Positions 54,300 to 62,887 are shown, counted from the stretch's first letter. The stretch: 64,000 nucleotides of DNA from Hyphomicrobiales bacterium (GCA_900466575.1 UBMP01000025.1:119953-183952); one strand, 5' to 3'. Numbers and translations are program-made. The notes: generated by a model not told the origin, from the sequence alone.

Positions 54300-55793
54300 T
54301 CAATCCACCATCACCGGCGCTGCCGGCGCGCCACCCGGCATCTGGATGCGCGGCGGGTTTTTCAGCACCAGCACGCCGAGAATGACGAGGACGTAAGCCA
54401 CCAGATTGTAGATGACGGCCGTCATCAGCGATGTACTGTAGGCGGCGATCGGCTGTGCGCCCGACGCCAGTTGCGCCGTCAACGCGCGGAAGAAAATCTC
54501 GCTAACGATCGCCACACCCAGGGCGCCACCGGCCTGCTGGATCGCCTGAAGCGCGCCCGAGCCCGAACCCGCGTCCTTGACGGGGACACCGGCCAGGATG
54601 GTCTGGAAGAGGGACGAGATCGAGATGCCCAGGCCGATGCCGGCGGCCAGAAGCGGTGCGACGAAGACGCCATAGTGCAGGCTTTCACCGAGATTCCCGA
54701 CAATGATGCGCAAGGCAAGGATGCCGACGAACATCAGCGCGACGCCGCCGGCGATGCGCTGACGCTGCCAGCGGAAGCCAAGCCGCCCCGAGATGAGGGA
54801 GGCGACGAGGACACCGATCGAGAAGGGCAGCGTGGTCATGCCCGACCAGAGCGGCGAAAGCCCGTAGCCCGACTGCAGATAGAGCGCGAAGATCAGGAAG
54901 AAGGGCGGCATTGCCGAGAAGAAGATCAGCGACATGAACGCGCCGATCATGAAATTACGGTTCTTCATCAGATCCACGGGCAGGAGCTGCGGCGCGCCGT
55001 TGCGGCTCTGGCGGCGTTCCCACAGGACGAAGGCGACGAAGAGCACCGCAGCGGCGGCGAGCATGGCGAAGCACCATGTGGCCCATTGATAGTTGCGCCC
55101 TTCGATCAACGGGAAGACCAGCAGGAACATGGCGGCCGAAACGATCAGAATGCCGCCGAAATCGTTCTTCATGCCGGGGTTGCCTGGGATTTTCGGGATG
55201 AACTTCGCGCCGAGGATCAGCGCCAGAATGCCGATGGGAACGTTCATCAGGAAGATTGGGCGCCAGGCAAGGCCGCCGAGATCCGCGCCGATGATGAGGC
55301 CGCCGAGGACCGGTCCGATGACCGAGGCAAGACCGGCCGTCAGCCCGAATAGCGAGAAGGCCGTGGCGCGTTCATGGGGCGGGAAGATCGTCTGCGCGAT
55401 GGAGAGAACCTGCGGCGTCATCACCGCGCCGCCCATGCCCTGCAGCAGGCGGGCGATGACCAGAAACTCGATATTCGGCGCGAGGCCGCACATGATCGAA
55501 GCGGTCGTGAAGCAGCCGACGCCGATGAGGAACATCATCTTCTTGCCGACAATATCGCCGTAACGTCCGAAGGGCAGCAGGCCGAGCGCGAAGGTGAGGA
55601 TGAAGCCCGCCACGACCCATTCGATATCGGAGGAGCTGGCCCCCATGTCATGCTGCAGCGTCGGCAGGGATACATTGACGATGGTGACGTCGAGCAGGTT
55701 CATGAAGCTTGCCATCAGGATGATGGCCATGGCCGACCAGCGCTTTTCATAGGTCGGATAGGGCTGGTGGTCGTTCGGCGGGGAAGCGGTCAT
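54300..55793 (-). CDS. MFS multidrug transporter, DHA2 (EmrB/QacA) family
   Basis: A 497-aa transporter with about 14 helices. Helix 1 carries FMNLLDVTIVNVSLPTLQ, motif A is GRYGDIVGKKMM and helix 5 has the antiporter motif SVIGPVLGGLIIGADLGG-like SVIGPVLGGLI. ATG 55793 follows GAGGAAAG. A TetR gene ends upstream 34 bp away on the same strand, so the pump is probably the second gene of a TetR-regulated operon. No EmrA-type adaptor is present. Confidence 0.9.
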   Translation of the reverse strand: MTASPPNDHQPYPTYEKRWSAMAIILMASFMNLLDVTIVNVSLPTLQHDMGASSSDIEWVVAGFILTFALGLLPFGRYGDIVGKKMMFLIGVGCFTTASIMCGLAPNIEFLVIARLLQGMGGAVMTPQVLSIAQTIFPPHERATAFSLFGLTAGLASVIGPVLGGLIIGADLGGLAWRPIFLMNVPIGILALILGAKFIPKIPGNPGMKNDFGGILIVSAAMFLLVFPLIEGRNYQWATWCFAMLAAAAVLFVAFVLWERRQSRNGAPQLLPVDLMKNRNFMIGAFMSLIFFSAMPPFFLIFALYLQSGYGLSPLWSGMTTLPFSIGVLVASLISGRLGFRWQRQRIAGGVALMFVGILALRIIVGNLGESLHYGVFVAPLLAAGIGLGISISSLFQTILAGVPVKDAGSGSGALQAIQQAGGALGVAIVSEIFFRALTAQLASGAQPIAAYSTSLMTAVIYNLVAYVLVILGVLVLKNPPRIQMPGGAPAAPVMVD

Positions 55794-55827
55794 CGGGGTC
55801 TTTCCTCGTGAAAGGGCGTCTCGGCAA

Positions 55828-56421
55828 TTACGTGGCAATAACGGAACGGATGATTTCGTCGCCGACGCCGTCGAAAAGCGGCAGCAGGTGACGCGGCTTG
55901 TATTGAAAGGCGACGAGTGCGCCGGCAATCATATGCGCTGCGGCCTCCGGGTTGAGCGAGGCGCGGAAAACGCCCGCCTCCCTGCCCCGCTGGAGCACGC
56001 GGACGAAGAGGCCCAGCCAGTGACGGCGCATCTCGCCCACCGTTCCGGCAATATCCTCGTCGAAGACGGCGCGGTGGCCGAGCGCATCCATCAGCTGGAG
56101 CAGCTCCGGCTTGTGGAGCATGACGTCCTTATAATCGTGGATCAGCAGCCGGAGTTCCTCGAGCGGGGCTGAATCTTCGCGAACGATTCGATCGTAATGC
56201 TCGTGGAATTCCTGGCGCATGGAGCCGGCCACAAGCTCGATCAGGGCCTTCTTTGTCGGCACATGGTAATGCAGCGTCGAGATATTGATGCCGACGCGGG
56301 CAGCGATCTCGCGGGTGCGCAGACCCTCGAAGCCCTTTTCCAGAATGATGGCGCGCGCAGCGGCGGCGATTTCCAGCCGTCGCGCATCCGTGTTCAGATA
56401 TTTGTGATTCTCGTCACTCAT
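55828..56421 (-). CDS. TetR-family transcriptional regulator
   Basis: A 197-aa repressor. N-terminal helix-turn-helix: LEIAAAARAIILEKGFEGLRT, REIAARVGINISTLHYHVPTKKAL. The C-terminal ligand domain is helical (LRLLIHDYKDVMLHKPELLQL). The ATG is 56421; its promoter overlaps the 16-bp palindrome at 56425. It precedes the DHA2 pump by 34 bp and probably represses both. Confidence 0.92.
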   Translation of the reverse strand: MSDENHKYLNTDARRLEIAAAARAIILEKGFEGLRTREIAARVGINISTLHYHVPTKKALIELVAGSMRQEFHEHYDRIVREDSAPLEELRLLIHDYKDVMLHKPELLQLMDALGHRAVFDEDIAGTVGEMRRHWLGLFVRVLQRGREAGVFRASLNPEAAAHMIAGALVAFQYKPRHLLPLFDGVGDEIIRSVIAT

Positions 56422-56424
56422 CAA

Positions 56425-56440
56425 TCAATCAATTGATTGA
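56425..56440. promoter_or_regulatory. 16-bp perfect palindrome at the tetR start
   Basis: TCAATCAATTGATTGA, only 3 bases before the tetR ATG and inside the divergent tetR/merR region. Form and position are those of a TetR-family operator blocking its own operon. Confidence 0.7.
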
Positions 56441-56491
56441 ATTGGGGCGCAGAGTCAAACGAAGTTTTTTTGCCAATCGGCGTTTTTCCGC

Positions 56492-56522
56492 TTGATCTGG
56501 AGTGCACTCCAGAAATTATCAA
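56492..56522 (+). promoter_or_regulatory. MerR-type promoter with operator in the spacer
   Basis: TTGATC (-35, 56492) and TATCAA (-10, 56517) separated by 19 bp, enclosing the perfect palindrome CTGGAGTGCACTCCAG (56497-56512). The overlong spacer with a central dyad is the hallmark of promoters untwisted by MerR-family activators. The merR-type start is 36 bp downstream. Confidence 0.8.
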
Positions 56523-56557
56523 AGCCGGGTCTCAACGTTGGAAGGCGGGAAACAGCC

Positions 56558-56971
56558 ATGAAGATCGGCGAATTATCGGAACGCACCGGGCTCAGCATCG
56601 ATACGATCCGTTATTACGAGAAGATCGGTCTGATCACACCGCCGTGGCGCAATGCCGGCGGTAGGCGGGTCTACGATCCCGACATTCTGGGCTGGATCGA
56701 ATTCCTGAAAGCGTTGAAGGCGACGGGAATGCCGCTGTCCGACATGCAGGCCTATGCCGGCATGCGGGCGCGCGGCAATTCCACGGCCGCACCACGACGT
56801 CTCATGCTGGAGAAGCAGCGCGAGATCGTCAAAGCGCGGATCGAGGAACTGACGGATTGCCTGAAGCTCCTCGACTACAAGATCGCGAATTACCACGACA
56901 TCGAACGCGCCCATGACCTCGCCGATGAGGCAAAGGCTACGCGCACCGGCCGAAGGAGCCAGACCCGATGA
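56558..56971 (+). CDS. MerR-family transcriptional regulator
   Basis: A 137-aa activator. The DNA-binding domain has MKIGELSERTGLSIDTIRYYEKIGLI and RRVYDPDILGWIEFLKALKATG, followed by a long dimerisation helix (LEKQREIVKARIEELTDCLKLLDYKI). There is one cysteine in that helix and no CxxC metal site, so an organic effector is more likely than a metal. Its ATGA overlap with the next gene and the palindromic promoter at 56492 show autoregulated co-expression. Confidence 0.92.
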   Translation: MKIGELSERTGLSIDTIRYYEKIGLITPPWRNAGGRRVYDPDILGWIEFLKALKATGMPLSDMQAYAGMRARGNSTAAPRRLMLEKQREIVKARIEELTDCLKLLDYKIANYHDIERAHDLADEAKATRTGRRSQTR

Positions 56972-57363
56972 CCACGACCCAACAATCGCAGACCCCGCTG
57001 GAACTGGGCGAAACGCTGAGCCGCCGCCTCAACCCCGAACTTCGCTCGGTTCTGGAAGAACGCTATGACGGCCTCGTGCCCGGCTTTACCGACACGCTGA
57101 TCGAATTCGCCTATGGCCGGCTTTATGCCCGCGACGGTCTCGATCTCAAGACCCGCCAGATTGCCACCGTCGCAGCCCTCACCGCACTGGGCGGCCAGAC
57201 GGGACCGCAGCTGAAGATCAATATCGACCACGCGCTGGCCGCCGGCGCCACAGAGACGGAGATCACCGAAGTCATCTTCCAGATGGCCGTCTATGGCGGT
57301 ATGCCGGCGGCGATCAACGGACTGAACGCCGCGATGGAGGTCTTTGCGGCGCGGGCGGCCTGA
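56968..57363 (+). CDS. carboxymuconolactone decarboxylase family protein
   Basis: A 131-aa protein of the CMD/AhpD-like helical fold: YDGLVPGFTDTLIEFAYGRLYARDGLDLKTRQIATVAAL region at 29-68, then INIDHALAAGATETEITEVIFQM. The redox CxxC of AhpD is absent, placing it with the CMD-type branch. No beta-ketoadipate genes are nearby, so a role in that pathway is doubtful. It is translationally coupled to the MerR regulator, which may sense its substrate. Confidence 0.88.
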   Translation: MTTTQQSQTPLELGETLSRRLNPELRSVLEERYDGLVPGFTDTLIEFAYGRLYARDGLDLKTRQIATVAALTALGGQTGPQLKINIDHALAAGATETEITEVIFQMAVYGGMPAAINGLNAAMEVFAARAA

Positions 57364-57379
57364 ACCTCCACCACCGGAC

Positions 57380-57399
57380 GGCCGGCGGTTCCGCCGGCC
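57380..57399. terminator. hairpin between the convergent CMD-family and DUF2000 genes
   Basis: GGCCGGCGG-TT-CCGCCGGCC, a perfect 9-bp inverted repeat without a T-tract. The placement 17 bp after one stop and 6 bp before the other suggests a termination role. Confidence 0.5.
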
Positions 57400-57404
57400 T
57401 GTCG

Positions 57405-57812
57405 TCACGGATGCATGCGGGCGCCCTTGGTGATCTTGTCGGCGATCTTCTTCTCTGCCCTGAAGGCGAGGCCGACGAGTCTTGCATCCTCGGGCGCGAA
57501 CTCGGCAAAGACGGCGCGATTGGCGGCATCGTGGCCGGTCGAGAACATTTCCTCGACATAGGCGGCAGCGCCGACGTTCCGTTCCAGTGCGCGCCGGTGG
57601 ATGGTGCGCATCAGTTCCGCGTCGGCGGCCAGCACGATCATCGGCTGGATGGACATGGGATGATAGCGGTTGGCGTCGCGGTCGACATAGGGTTCGCCGA
57701 TGAGGTCGGGCGTGGCGGCGGCAAGGCCGGTCGCGAGGAAGGCGGTGACGTTGAGCGCCTGCCAGGCGGCGAGGTCGTCGCGCAGGACAATCGCGATTTT
57801 GGTATCGAACAT
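57405..57812 (-). CDS. DUF2000-family protein
   Basis: A 135-aa small soluble protein. The sequence MFDTKIAIVLRDDLAAWQAL and NVTAFLATGLA is the typical DUF2000 start, and RALERNVGAAAYVEEMFSTGHDAANRAVF matches its centre. The biochemical function of DUF2000 is not known; its fold is peptidyl-tRNA-hydrolase-like. GGAG lies 5 bases before the ATG. The AraC gene starts only 36 bp away on the other strand, so this protein is probably its target. Confidence 0.85.
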   Translation of the reverse strand: MFDTKIAIVLRDDLAAWQALNVTAFLATGLAAATPDLIGEPYVDRDANRYHPMSIQPMIVLAADAELMRTIHRRALERNVGAAAYVEEMFSTGHDAANRAVFAEFAPEDARLVGLAFRAEKKIADKITKGARMHP

Positions 57813-57848
57813 ATTGGCTCCATGGTGCAGCTTGCATAAGCTCATGCG

Positions 57849-58721
57849 ATGGAGATGCTACTAGACGAGCAGATGCTGGACGGTCTTGGACGTTTGTGCG
57901 ACGGCGCGAGCGAGATCGGGATCGAGGTCGCGCCGCAGGCACTCGGCATTGAGCGGATCGGCGCGCGCTTTTTCGGCAACGGCTATGCGCCGCATCGCCA
58001 TGACACCTATTCTCTCGGCGTCACGCTGCGCGGCGTGCAGACCTTCGCCTATCGCGGCGCGAGGCGAGCCTCCCTGCCCGGCCAGATCATCGTCCTGCAT
58101 CCCGACGAACTGCATGACGGCGCCGCGGGAACGGACGACGGCCTGAGCTACCGGATGCTCTATCTCGAACCGGCCCTGCTGCAGGCCGCGCTGCCGCGCG
58201 GCTTTGCGCACCTGCCCTTCGTCCGCGACCCGGTGCTGACCGATCCGGATTTCCGGCAGACATTGGCGCTGCTGCTGAACGATCTCGACAGCGAGGTGGA
58301 GGTGCTGCAGCGCGATGCCTTCATTGCGGCGACGGCGGACGCACTTTGCCGGCATTCAGGTTTGCCGACGCAGCGGCGGACCTCCGCCGACGCGCGTGCC
58401 ATCAACCGCGTTCGCGAATACATCCGCGAGAACGCGGCTTCATCCGTAAGCTCCGACGAACTGGAAACGCTGTCCGGCCTCGACCGTTTCAGCCTGGCGC
58501 GGCAGTTCCGCGCGCTCTGCGGCACGAGCCCGCACCGCTATCTGACGATGCGGCGGCTGGACCTCGCCCGCGCGCAGATCGGTGCCGGCATGCCGCTGGC
58601 GGAAGTCGCAGCCGCCTCCGGGTTTGCCGACCAGAGCCACCTCAACCGGCAATTCAAGAAGGCGTTCGGCATGACGCCCGGCGCCTGGAGCCGGATGATC
58701 ATTGCCAAATCCGCCTCTTGA
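57849..58721 (+). CDS. AraC-family transcriptional regulator
   Basis: A 290-aa regulator. N-terminal cupin-like AraC ligand-binding domain (about 20-130, YAPHRHDTYSLGVTLRGVQTF and IIVLHPDELHDG). C-terminal double helix-turn-helix (from about 190): SSDELETLSGLDRFSLARQF and LAEVAAASGFADQSHLNRQFK. Divergent from the DUF2000 gene with a 36-bp gap, which must hold both promoters and any operator, so mutual control is likely. Confidence 0.92.
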   Translation: MEMLLDEQMLDGLGRLCDGASEIGIEVAPQALGIERIGARFFGNGYAPHRHDTYSLGVTLRGVQTFAYRGARRASLPGQIIVLHPDELHDGAAGTDDGLSYRMLYLEPALLQAALPRGFAHLPFVRDPVLTDPDFRQTLALLLNDLDSEVEVLQRDAFIAATADALCRHSGLPTQRRTSADARAINRVREYIRENAASSVSSDELETLSGLDRFSLARQFRALCGTSPHRYLTMRRLDLARAQIGAGMPLAEVAAASGFADQSHLNRQFKKAFGMTPGAWSRMIIAKSAS

Positions 58722-58769
58722 GCGCATTTCGCTGATGCGCGACGCTGTGCATTCTGGCATAAGGCCGCC

Positions 58770-59483
58770 ATGACCGAGACGCTTCCCAAACCTTCCCTGC
58801 CGAACCCTGCCGATTTCGCCCATGTGCGCGAATGGGTGTTCGATCTCGACAACACGCTTTATCCGCACCGGATCAATCTCTTCGCGCAGATCGACCGCAA
58901 CATGACGGCGTTTGTCGCCAATCTGCTCGGCATGGAGCCGACGGAAGCGAAGGCGCTGCAGAAGCGTTATTATCACGATCACGGCACGACGCTGAAAGGC
59001 CTGATGCTGCATCACAATGCCGATCCGAACGCGTTTCTGGAAGCGGCGCATGCGATCGACTACTCGGTCGTGCCGGCCGACCCGGATCTCGGCGACCTTT
59101 TGAAGGCGCTGCCGGGGCGTAAGTTCATCCTGACCAACGGGACCGTTGCGCATGCTGAGGACACCGCCCGGGCGCTCGGCATTCTCGACCATTTCGACGA
59201 CATTTTCGACATCGTGGCGGCCGATTACGTGCCGAAGCCGGCGGGCGAAACCTATGACAAGTTCATGGCCATGCATCGCATCGACACGACCCGCGCGGCC
59301 ATGTTCGAGGACCTGCCGCGCAATCTTCTCGTGCCGCATGCGCTGGGTATGAAGACTGTCCTGCTCGTGCCGGAAGTCTTCGAGACGGGCTTCATCGAGG
59401 CCTGGGAGAAGGCCGGGGAAGACGACGCCCATATCGGCTACATGACGCACGACCTGAAGGGGTTCCTCCAGGCGCTGCTGTAA
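58770..59483 (+). CDS. HAD-family pyrimidine 5'-nucleotidase
   Basis: A 237-aa HAD hydrolase of the SDT1/PhnA-like pyrimidine 5'-nucleotidase branch. Motif I is VFDLDNTLYPH, motif II FILTNGT, and motifs III-IV lie in YVPKPAGETYDKF and RAAMFEDLPRNLLVPHALGM. It dephosphorylates nucleoside monophosphates in the cytosol. In rhizobia it usually lies between argB and dapD, as here in expanded form. Confidence 0.9.
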   Translation: MTETLPKPSLPNPADFAHVREWVFDLDNTLYPHRINLFAQIDRNMTAFVANLLGMEPTEAKALQKRYYHDHGTTLKGLMLHHNADPNAFLEAAHAIDYSVVPADPDLGDLLKALPGRKFILTNGTVAHAEDTARALGILDHFDDIFDIVAADYVPKPAGETYDKFMAMHRIDTTRAAMFEDLPRNLLVPHALGMKTVLLVPEVFETGFIEAWEKAGEDDAHIGYMTHDLKGFLQALL

Positions 59484-59510
59484 AGTCGCGACGGGGCGAC
59501 CCTTCGACCG

Positions 59511-60113
59511 TCAGTTGCCGGGGCGGCCGGGCTTTCCAGTGTCGATAAGAGCACGGGCAAATTGCTGGACGAGAGCCTCGGCCTCTTCCGGGACAAGCGT
59601 TTGCGTTCCAAGCCCCAAACGCAGCCAGAGACCGTCGATGAACGCTGAAATCGACAGCGCGATCGGCTGAACGCGATCGCTCTCAACCAGTTCACGCAGA
59701 GCGTTCGACAGGTTGGAATGCATGCGCGCGTGAATGACGCGCTGAATTCGCGCCAGCTGCGGGTCTCTGGGCACTTCGGCGCAGAGTTGCAGCCAGGCAT
59801 GCGCCATCGGTGGCTTGAAGAACCTCCCGTCGAAATTGCCGGCGATGATGGCTTCAATGCGTTCGCTGGCAGTGCGCGCCTTTTTCAGTCTCGCGGCAAC
59901 ATCTTCCGCGAGCTCCTTGTTCGCTTCCCGCATCGCATGTTCGAACAGTTCCTGCTTGTTCTTGAAATAGTGCAGGACGATGCCTTTGGACGCGCCGGCA
60001 TGCGCCGCGACTTTCTCCAGCGTCGCCCCGGCCACCCCCTCGGTTTGCAGAACGGCAAATGCAGCGCGCCTCAACTCGGTGCGGCGAAGCGTGTTGATGG
60101 AGGTGAGTTTCAT
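59511..60113 (-). CDS. BetI-like TetR-family repressor
   Basis: A 200-aa regulator with the BetI-type N-terminal domain: RRTELRRAAFAVLQTEGVAGATLEKVAAHAGASKGIVLHYFKNKQEL (residues about 9-55). BetI senses choline. The gene is divergent from a ChoX-like choline-binding protein, and two BetI-like sites occupy the gap between them. No betA or betB gene is in the window, so this is probably a paralogue controlling the choX-hydrolase pair. Confidence 0.9.
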   Translation of the reverse strand: MKLTSINTLRRTELRRAAFAVLQTEGVAGATLEKVAAHAGASKGIVLHYFKNKQELFEHAMREANKELAEDVAARLKKARTASERIEAIIAGNFDGRFFKPPMAHAWLQLCAEVPRDPQLARIQRVIHARMHSNLSNALRELVESDRVQPIALSISAFIDGLWLRLGLGTQTLVPEEAEALVQQFARALIDTGKPGRPGN

Positions 60114-60202
60114 GGTCTGCCCGCTTCCGTTGCCAGGCTTGCCTGGACGCGATGACGCTTCAAGGGTTTCCTATTGACAAAAATCTCCGGCCGGATCAAG
60201 AA

Positions 60203-60238
60203 TTGACCCATCGGTCAACAAACATACCATATGGTCAA
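60203..60238. promoter_or_regulatory. tandem TetR/BetI-like operators
   Basis: Site 1: TTGACC-CATC-GGTCAA (60203-60218), a perfect dyad. Site 2: TACC-ATAT-GGTCAA (60225-60238), matching the same pattern with one weak half. Their centres are 20 bp apart, about two helical turns, suggesting two dimers on one face. They lie just upstream of the choX-like start. Confidence 0.75.
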
Positions 60239-60253
60239 AATCAGGGGTTCAGA

Positions 60254-61177
60254 ATGCGTTGGGCAATTTCGGGTTTTCTTTTTCTGGCCGCTTCGGCCGC
60301 CGCCGCACAGGAGCCGGCATCCTGCAAGACGGTTCGCATGGCCGAGCCCGGCTGGAATGATCTCACACTGACGACAGCGATCGGGGCAACTTTGCTGAAC
60401 GCCCTTGGATATGAGGCCAAGAGCAGTGTTCTCGGTGTCAACGTGATCTATCAGGGCCTGAAGAACCGGCAGCTCGACGCCTTTCTGGGCTACTGGGATC
60501 CGGCCATGGTCACCTATTACGCGCCCTTCAAGGCGGATGGGTCGGTGGAGAATGTCGTCACCAATCTGACGGGTGCGAAATACACATTCGCCGTTCCCTC
60601 CTATGTCGCCGATGCCGGCGTGAAGGATCTCAAGGATCTCAGCAAGTTCGCCGATCAGTTCGGTCACAAGATGTATGGGATCGAGGCCGGTTCGAACCAG
60701 CTGATGATCGACGCAATCAACGATCCGGCATTTGATCTGAAAGGATGGACGGTCGTTGAATCGAGCGAGCAGGGCATGCTCGCCGAGGTTCAGAGAAGCA
60801 TCGCGGCCAAGAAGTTCATCGTGTTCCAAGGCTGGGCACCGCATCCCATGAACACGAAATTCAAGATGACCTACCTGACCGGCGGCGACAAGTTCTTCGG
60901 TCCCAACTTCGGCGCGGCAACGGTTTCGACCCAGGTGCGCAAGGGCTATCTGCAGGAATGCCCCAATGTTGCGAAGCTCTTGAAAAATCTGGTGTTTGAC
61001 ATCGAGTTCGAGAATCACGGCATGGGTTATCTCATCGACGATCACATGTCGCCCGGCGACGCTGCCAAGCATGCGATTGCGGCTCAGCCCGGGTTGCTGG
61101 ACAAGTGGCTGGACGGTGTCACCACATTCTCCGGCGAACCGGGGCGGGAAGCCGTTCGCCAGGCGCTCAAGCTATGA
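60254..61177 (+). CDS. choX: ChoX-like choline ABC transporter substrate-binding protein
   Basis: A 307-aa periplasmic binding protein with a signal peptide (1 to about 20, ASAAAAQ). The glycine-betaine/choline fold is clear: RMAEPGWNDLTLTTAIGATLL, DAFLGYWDPAM, KMYGIEAGSNQLM, FQGWAPHPMNTKF and YLIDDHMSPGDAAKHAI, with the aromatic residues that box a quaternary amine. No permease (ChoW) or ATPase (ChoV) gene follows; instead an alpha/beta hydrolase overlaps by 4 bp. It may serve a transporter encoded elsewhere. Quaternary amine specificity is inferred from the family. Confidence 0.9.
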   Translation: MRWAISGFLFLAASAAAAQEPASCKTVRMAEPGWNDLTLTTAIGATLLNALGYEAKSSVLGVNVIYQGLKNRQLDAFLGYWDPAMVTYYAPFKADGSVENVVTNLTGAKYTFAVPSYVADAGVKDLKDLSKFADQFGHKMYGIEAGSNQLMIDAINDPAFDLKGWTVVESSEQGMLAEVQRSIAAKKFIVFQGWAPHPMNTKFKMTYLTGGDKFFGPNFGAATVSTQVRKGYLQECPNVAKLLKNLVFDIEFENHGMGYLIDDHMSPGDAAKHAIAAQPGLLDKWLDGVTTFSGEPGREAVRQALKL

Positions 61178-61980
61178 GCGCAGCGACTGCCGGGACCAGA
61201 GACCCCGCCAAGACCCATCTGCATTGGACGACGAAGGGAGATGGGCCGGACATTCTGTGCCTGCACGGGTTCACCGATCACGCGGCCAGCTACGACCTGA
61301 TCGCACCGCTGTTGACGGGATATCGCCTGCTCGTCCCGGACCTTCCCGGCCATGGGGCGTCTCCTCCCGTCGATCCCGTGACCATCGAAACGATCATCGA
61401 CGTCATTGACGCCGACCTCGCAGCGATGGGGCGCCGGCCGCGCTTCATCATCGGGCATTCGATGGGTTCGGTCCTTGCGGCAAGCATGGCCGCCCGCTGG
61501 CAGCCCCGTGATCTCGAGGGCGTGGTGCTGATCGCTTCCGCGTTGCGCCCCGTGCCTCCGGAGCAGATTTGGCGTGCCATCATGGCATTGGAAGATCCAG
61601 TCCGACTGGAAGGCACCGATCTTGAGACCTGGCATGACTGCCGCCAGCCGGTGGATGGCGATTTCATCGCCGTCATGAAGGCCAAGGCCAAGCAGATGGC
61701 CGCGTCACAATGGAAGCTCTATCTGGCTGCCTTGCAGGCCTGCGACCTCAGTGCCGTCATCCCGGCGATCAACTGCCCGGTGCTCGTCCTGCATGGCGAG
61801 GACGACGAGATTTTCGCCGCCGAGAATGTGATGAGCCTCTCGCGTCTGGCTCGACAGGCAGATGTGCAGATCCTCCCCGAGATCGGCCATAATCCGCATT
61901 GGGAGGCCCCTCGGGAGACCGCGCATCTGATTGCACGTTTTCTGGAAGCCTGCTCCCGCGAGGCAGCACAGCAAGTCTGA
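61174..61980 (+). CDS. alpha/beta hydrolase linked to ChoX
   Basis: A 268-aa hydrolase without a clear signal peptide. Oxyanion segment LCLHGFTDHAASYDL, catalytic Ser in IIGHSMGSVLAASM, Asp in VLHGEDDEIFA and His in EIGHNPHWEAP. Its ATG overlaps the choX stop (ATGA), so both are expressed under the BetI-like repressor. A choline-ester hydrolase would make sense of the pairing, but the substrate is not shown by sequence. Confidence 0.88.
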   Translation: MSAATAGTRDPAKTHLHWTTKGDGPDILCLHGFTDHAASYDLIAPLLTGYRLLVPDLPGHGASPPVDPVTIETIIDVIDADLAAMGRRPRFIIGHSMGSVLAASMAARWQPRDLEGVVLIASALRPVPPEQIWRAIMALEDPVRLEGTDLETWHDCRQPVDGDFIAVMKAKAKQMAASQWKLYLAALQACDLSAVIPAINCPVLVLHGEDDEIFAAENVMSLSRLARQADVQILPEIGHNPHWEAPRETAHLIARFLEACSREAAQQV

Positions 61981-62011
61981 ACGAGAACGCTACTCGGCGG
62001 GGCAGAGGCAG

Positions 62012-62887
62012 TCACGCCCCGCCATTTCCCGACTGACGGTAATGCCGCTCGACGATGGCCCAGGCCTCGTCGGCGGTTTCGACGAAGTTCAGCAGCTTGA
62101 TGTCGTCCGGCGCGATGGTCCCGAAGTCGGCCAGTGCGTCGAAATTGATCATGGTCCGCCAGAATTTCTCGCCGAAGAGGATCAGCGGGATCCTCTCCAT
62201 CCGCCCTGTCTGGATGAGCGTCAGCGTTTCGAACAGTTCGTCCATCGTGCCGAAGCCGCCGGGGAAGACGGCGACGGCTTTCGCCCGCATGATGAAATGC
62301 ATCTTGCGGATGGCGAAATAGTGGAAGTTGAGGCTGAGTTCCGGCGTCACGTAAGGGTTCGGCGCCTGCTCGTGCGGCAGGACGATGTTGAGTCCGATGC
62401 TGGGGGCATGAACGTCATGCGCGCCGCGATTGCCCGCTTCCATCACGCCCGGGCCGCCGCCGGTGACGACGACGAATTCGCGGTGTTCATACTCCGCCGA
62501 ATATTCCGAGCAGAGGCGGGCGAACTTGCGCGCCTCGTCATAATAGACCGAGGCCGCTTCCAGGTTCTGGCGCTGCGTCTCGTTCTTCGCGGCCCAGGCC
62601 GGACGGCCGGGCTCGGGGATGCGCGCGCCGCCAAAGAGGACGACGGTCGAGCGGATGCCCGCCTCATCGAGAATCATGCCGGCTTTCAGAAGCTCCAGCT
62701 GCAGGCGGACGGGGCGCAACTCGCGGCGGCAGAGGAAGTCATCATCGGCATAGGCCAGACGATAGGAAGGCGAGGCGGATTGCGGGGTAATCGGGACGGC
62801 TTTCGTGTGGGCGCGGTCCTCGCGGTTGTCGCGCAAAGGCGCCCATTCCTTCTGTTTCGCCTTGCCGTTCCTGCTGCCATTCGCCAT
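62012..62887 (-). CDS. LOG-family Rossmann-fold protein
   Basis: A 291-aa protein of the TIGR00730/lysine-decarboxylase-like group. It has GGxGxMEA in VVTGGGPGVMEAGNRGA and PGGxGTxxE in AVFPGGFGTMDELFE, the motifs of LOG cytokinin-riboside 5'-monophosphate phosphoribohydrolases and related nucleotide pyrophosphatases. It is longer than plant LOG, with an about 60-residue N-terminal extension. ATG 62887 has GAAGAGAG upstream; the frame open to 63169 overlaps dapD and is false. Divergent from dapD. Confidence 0.88.
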   Translation of the reverse strand: MANGSRNGKAKQKEWAPLRDNREDRAHTKAVPITPQSASPSYRLAYADDDFLCRRELRPVRLQLELLKAGMILDEAGIRSTVVLFGGARIPEPGRPAWAAKNETQRQNLEAASVYYDEARKFARLCSEYSAEYEHREFVVVTGGGPGVMEAGNRGAHDVHAPSIGLNIVLPHEQAPNPYVTPELSLNFHYFAIRKMHFIMRAKAVAVFPGGFGTMDELFETLTLIQTGRMERIPLILFGEKFWRTMINFDALADFGTIAPDDIKLLNFVETADEAWAIVERHYRQSGNGGA

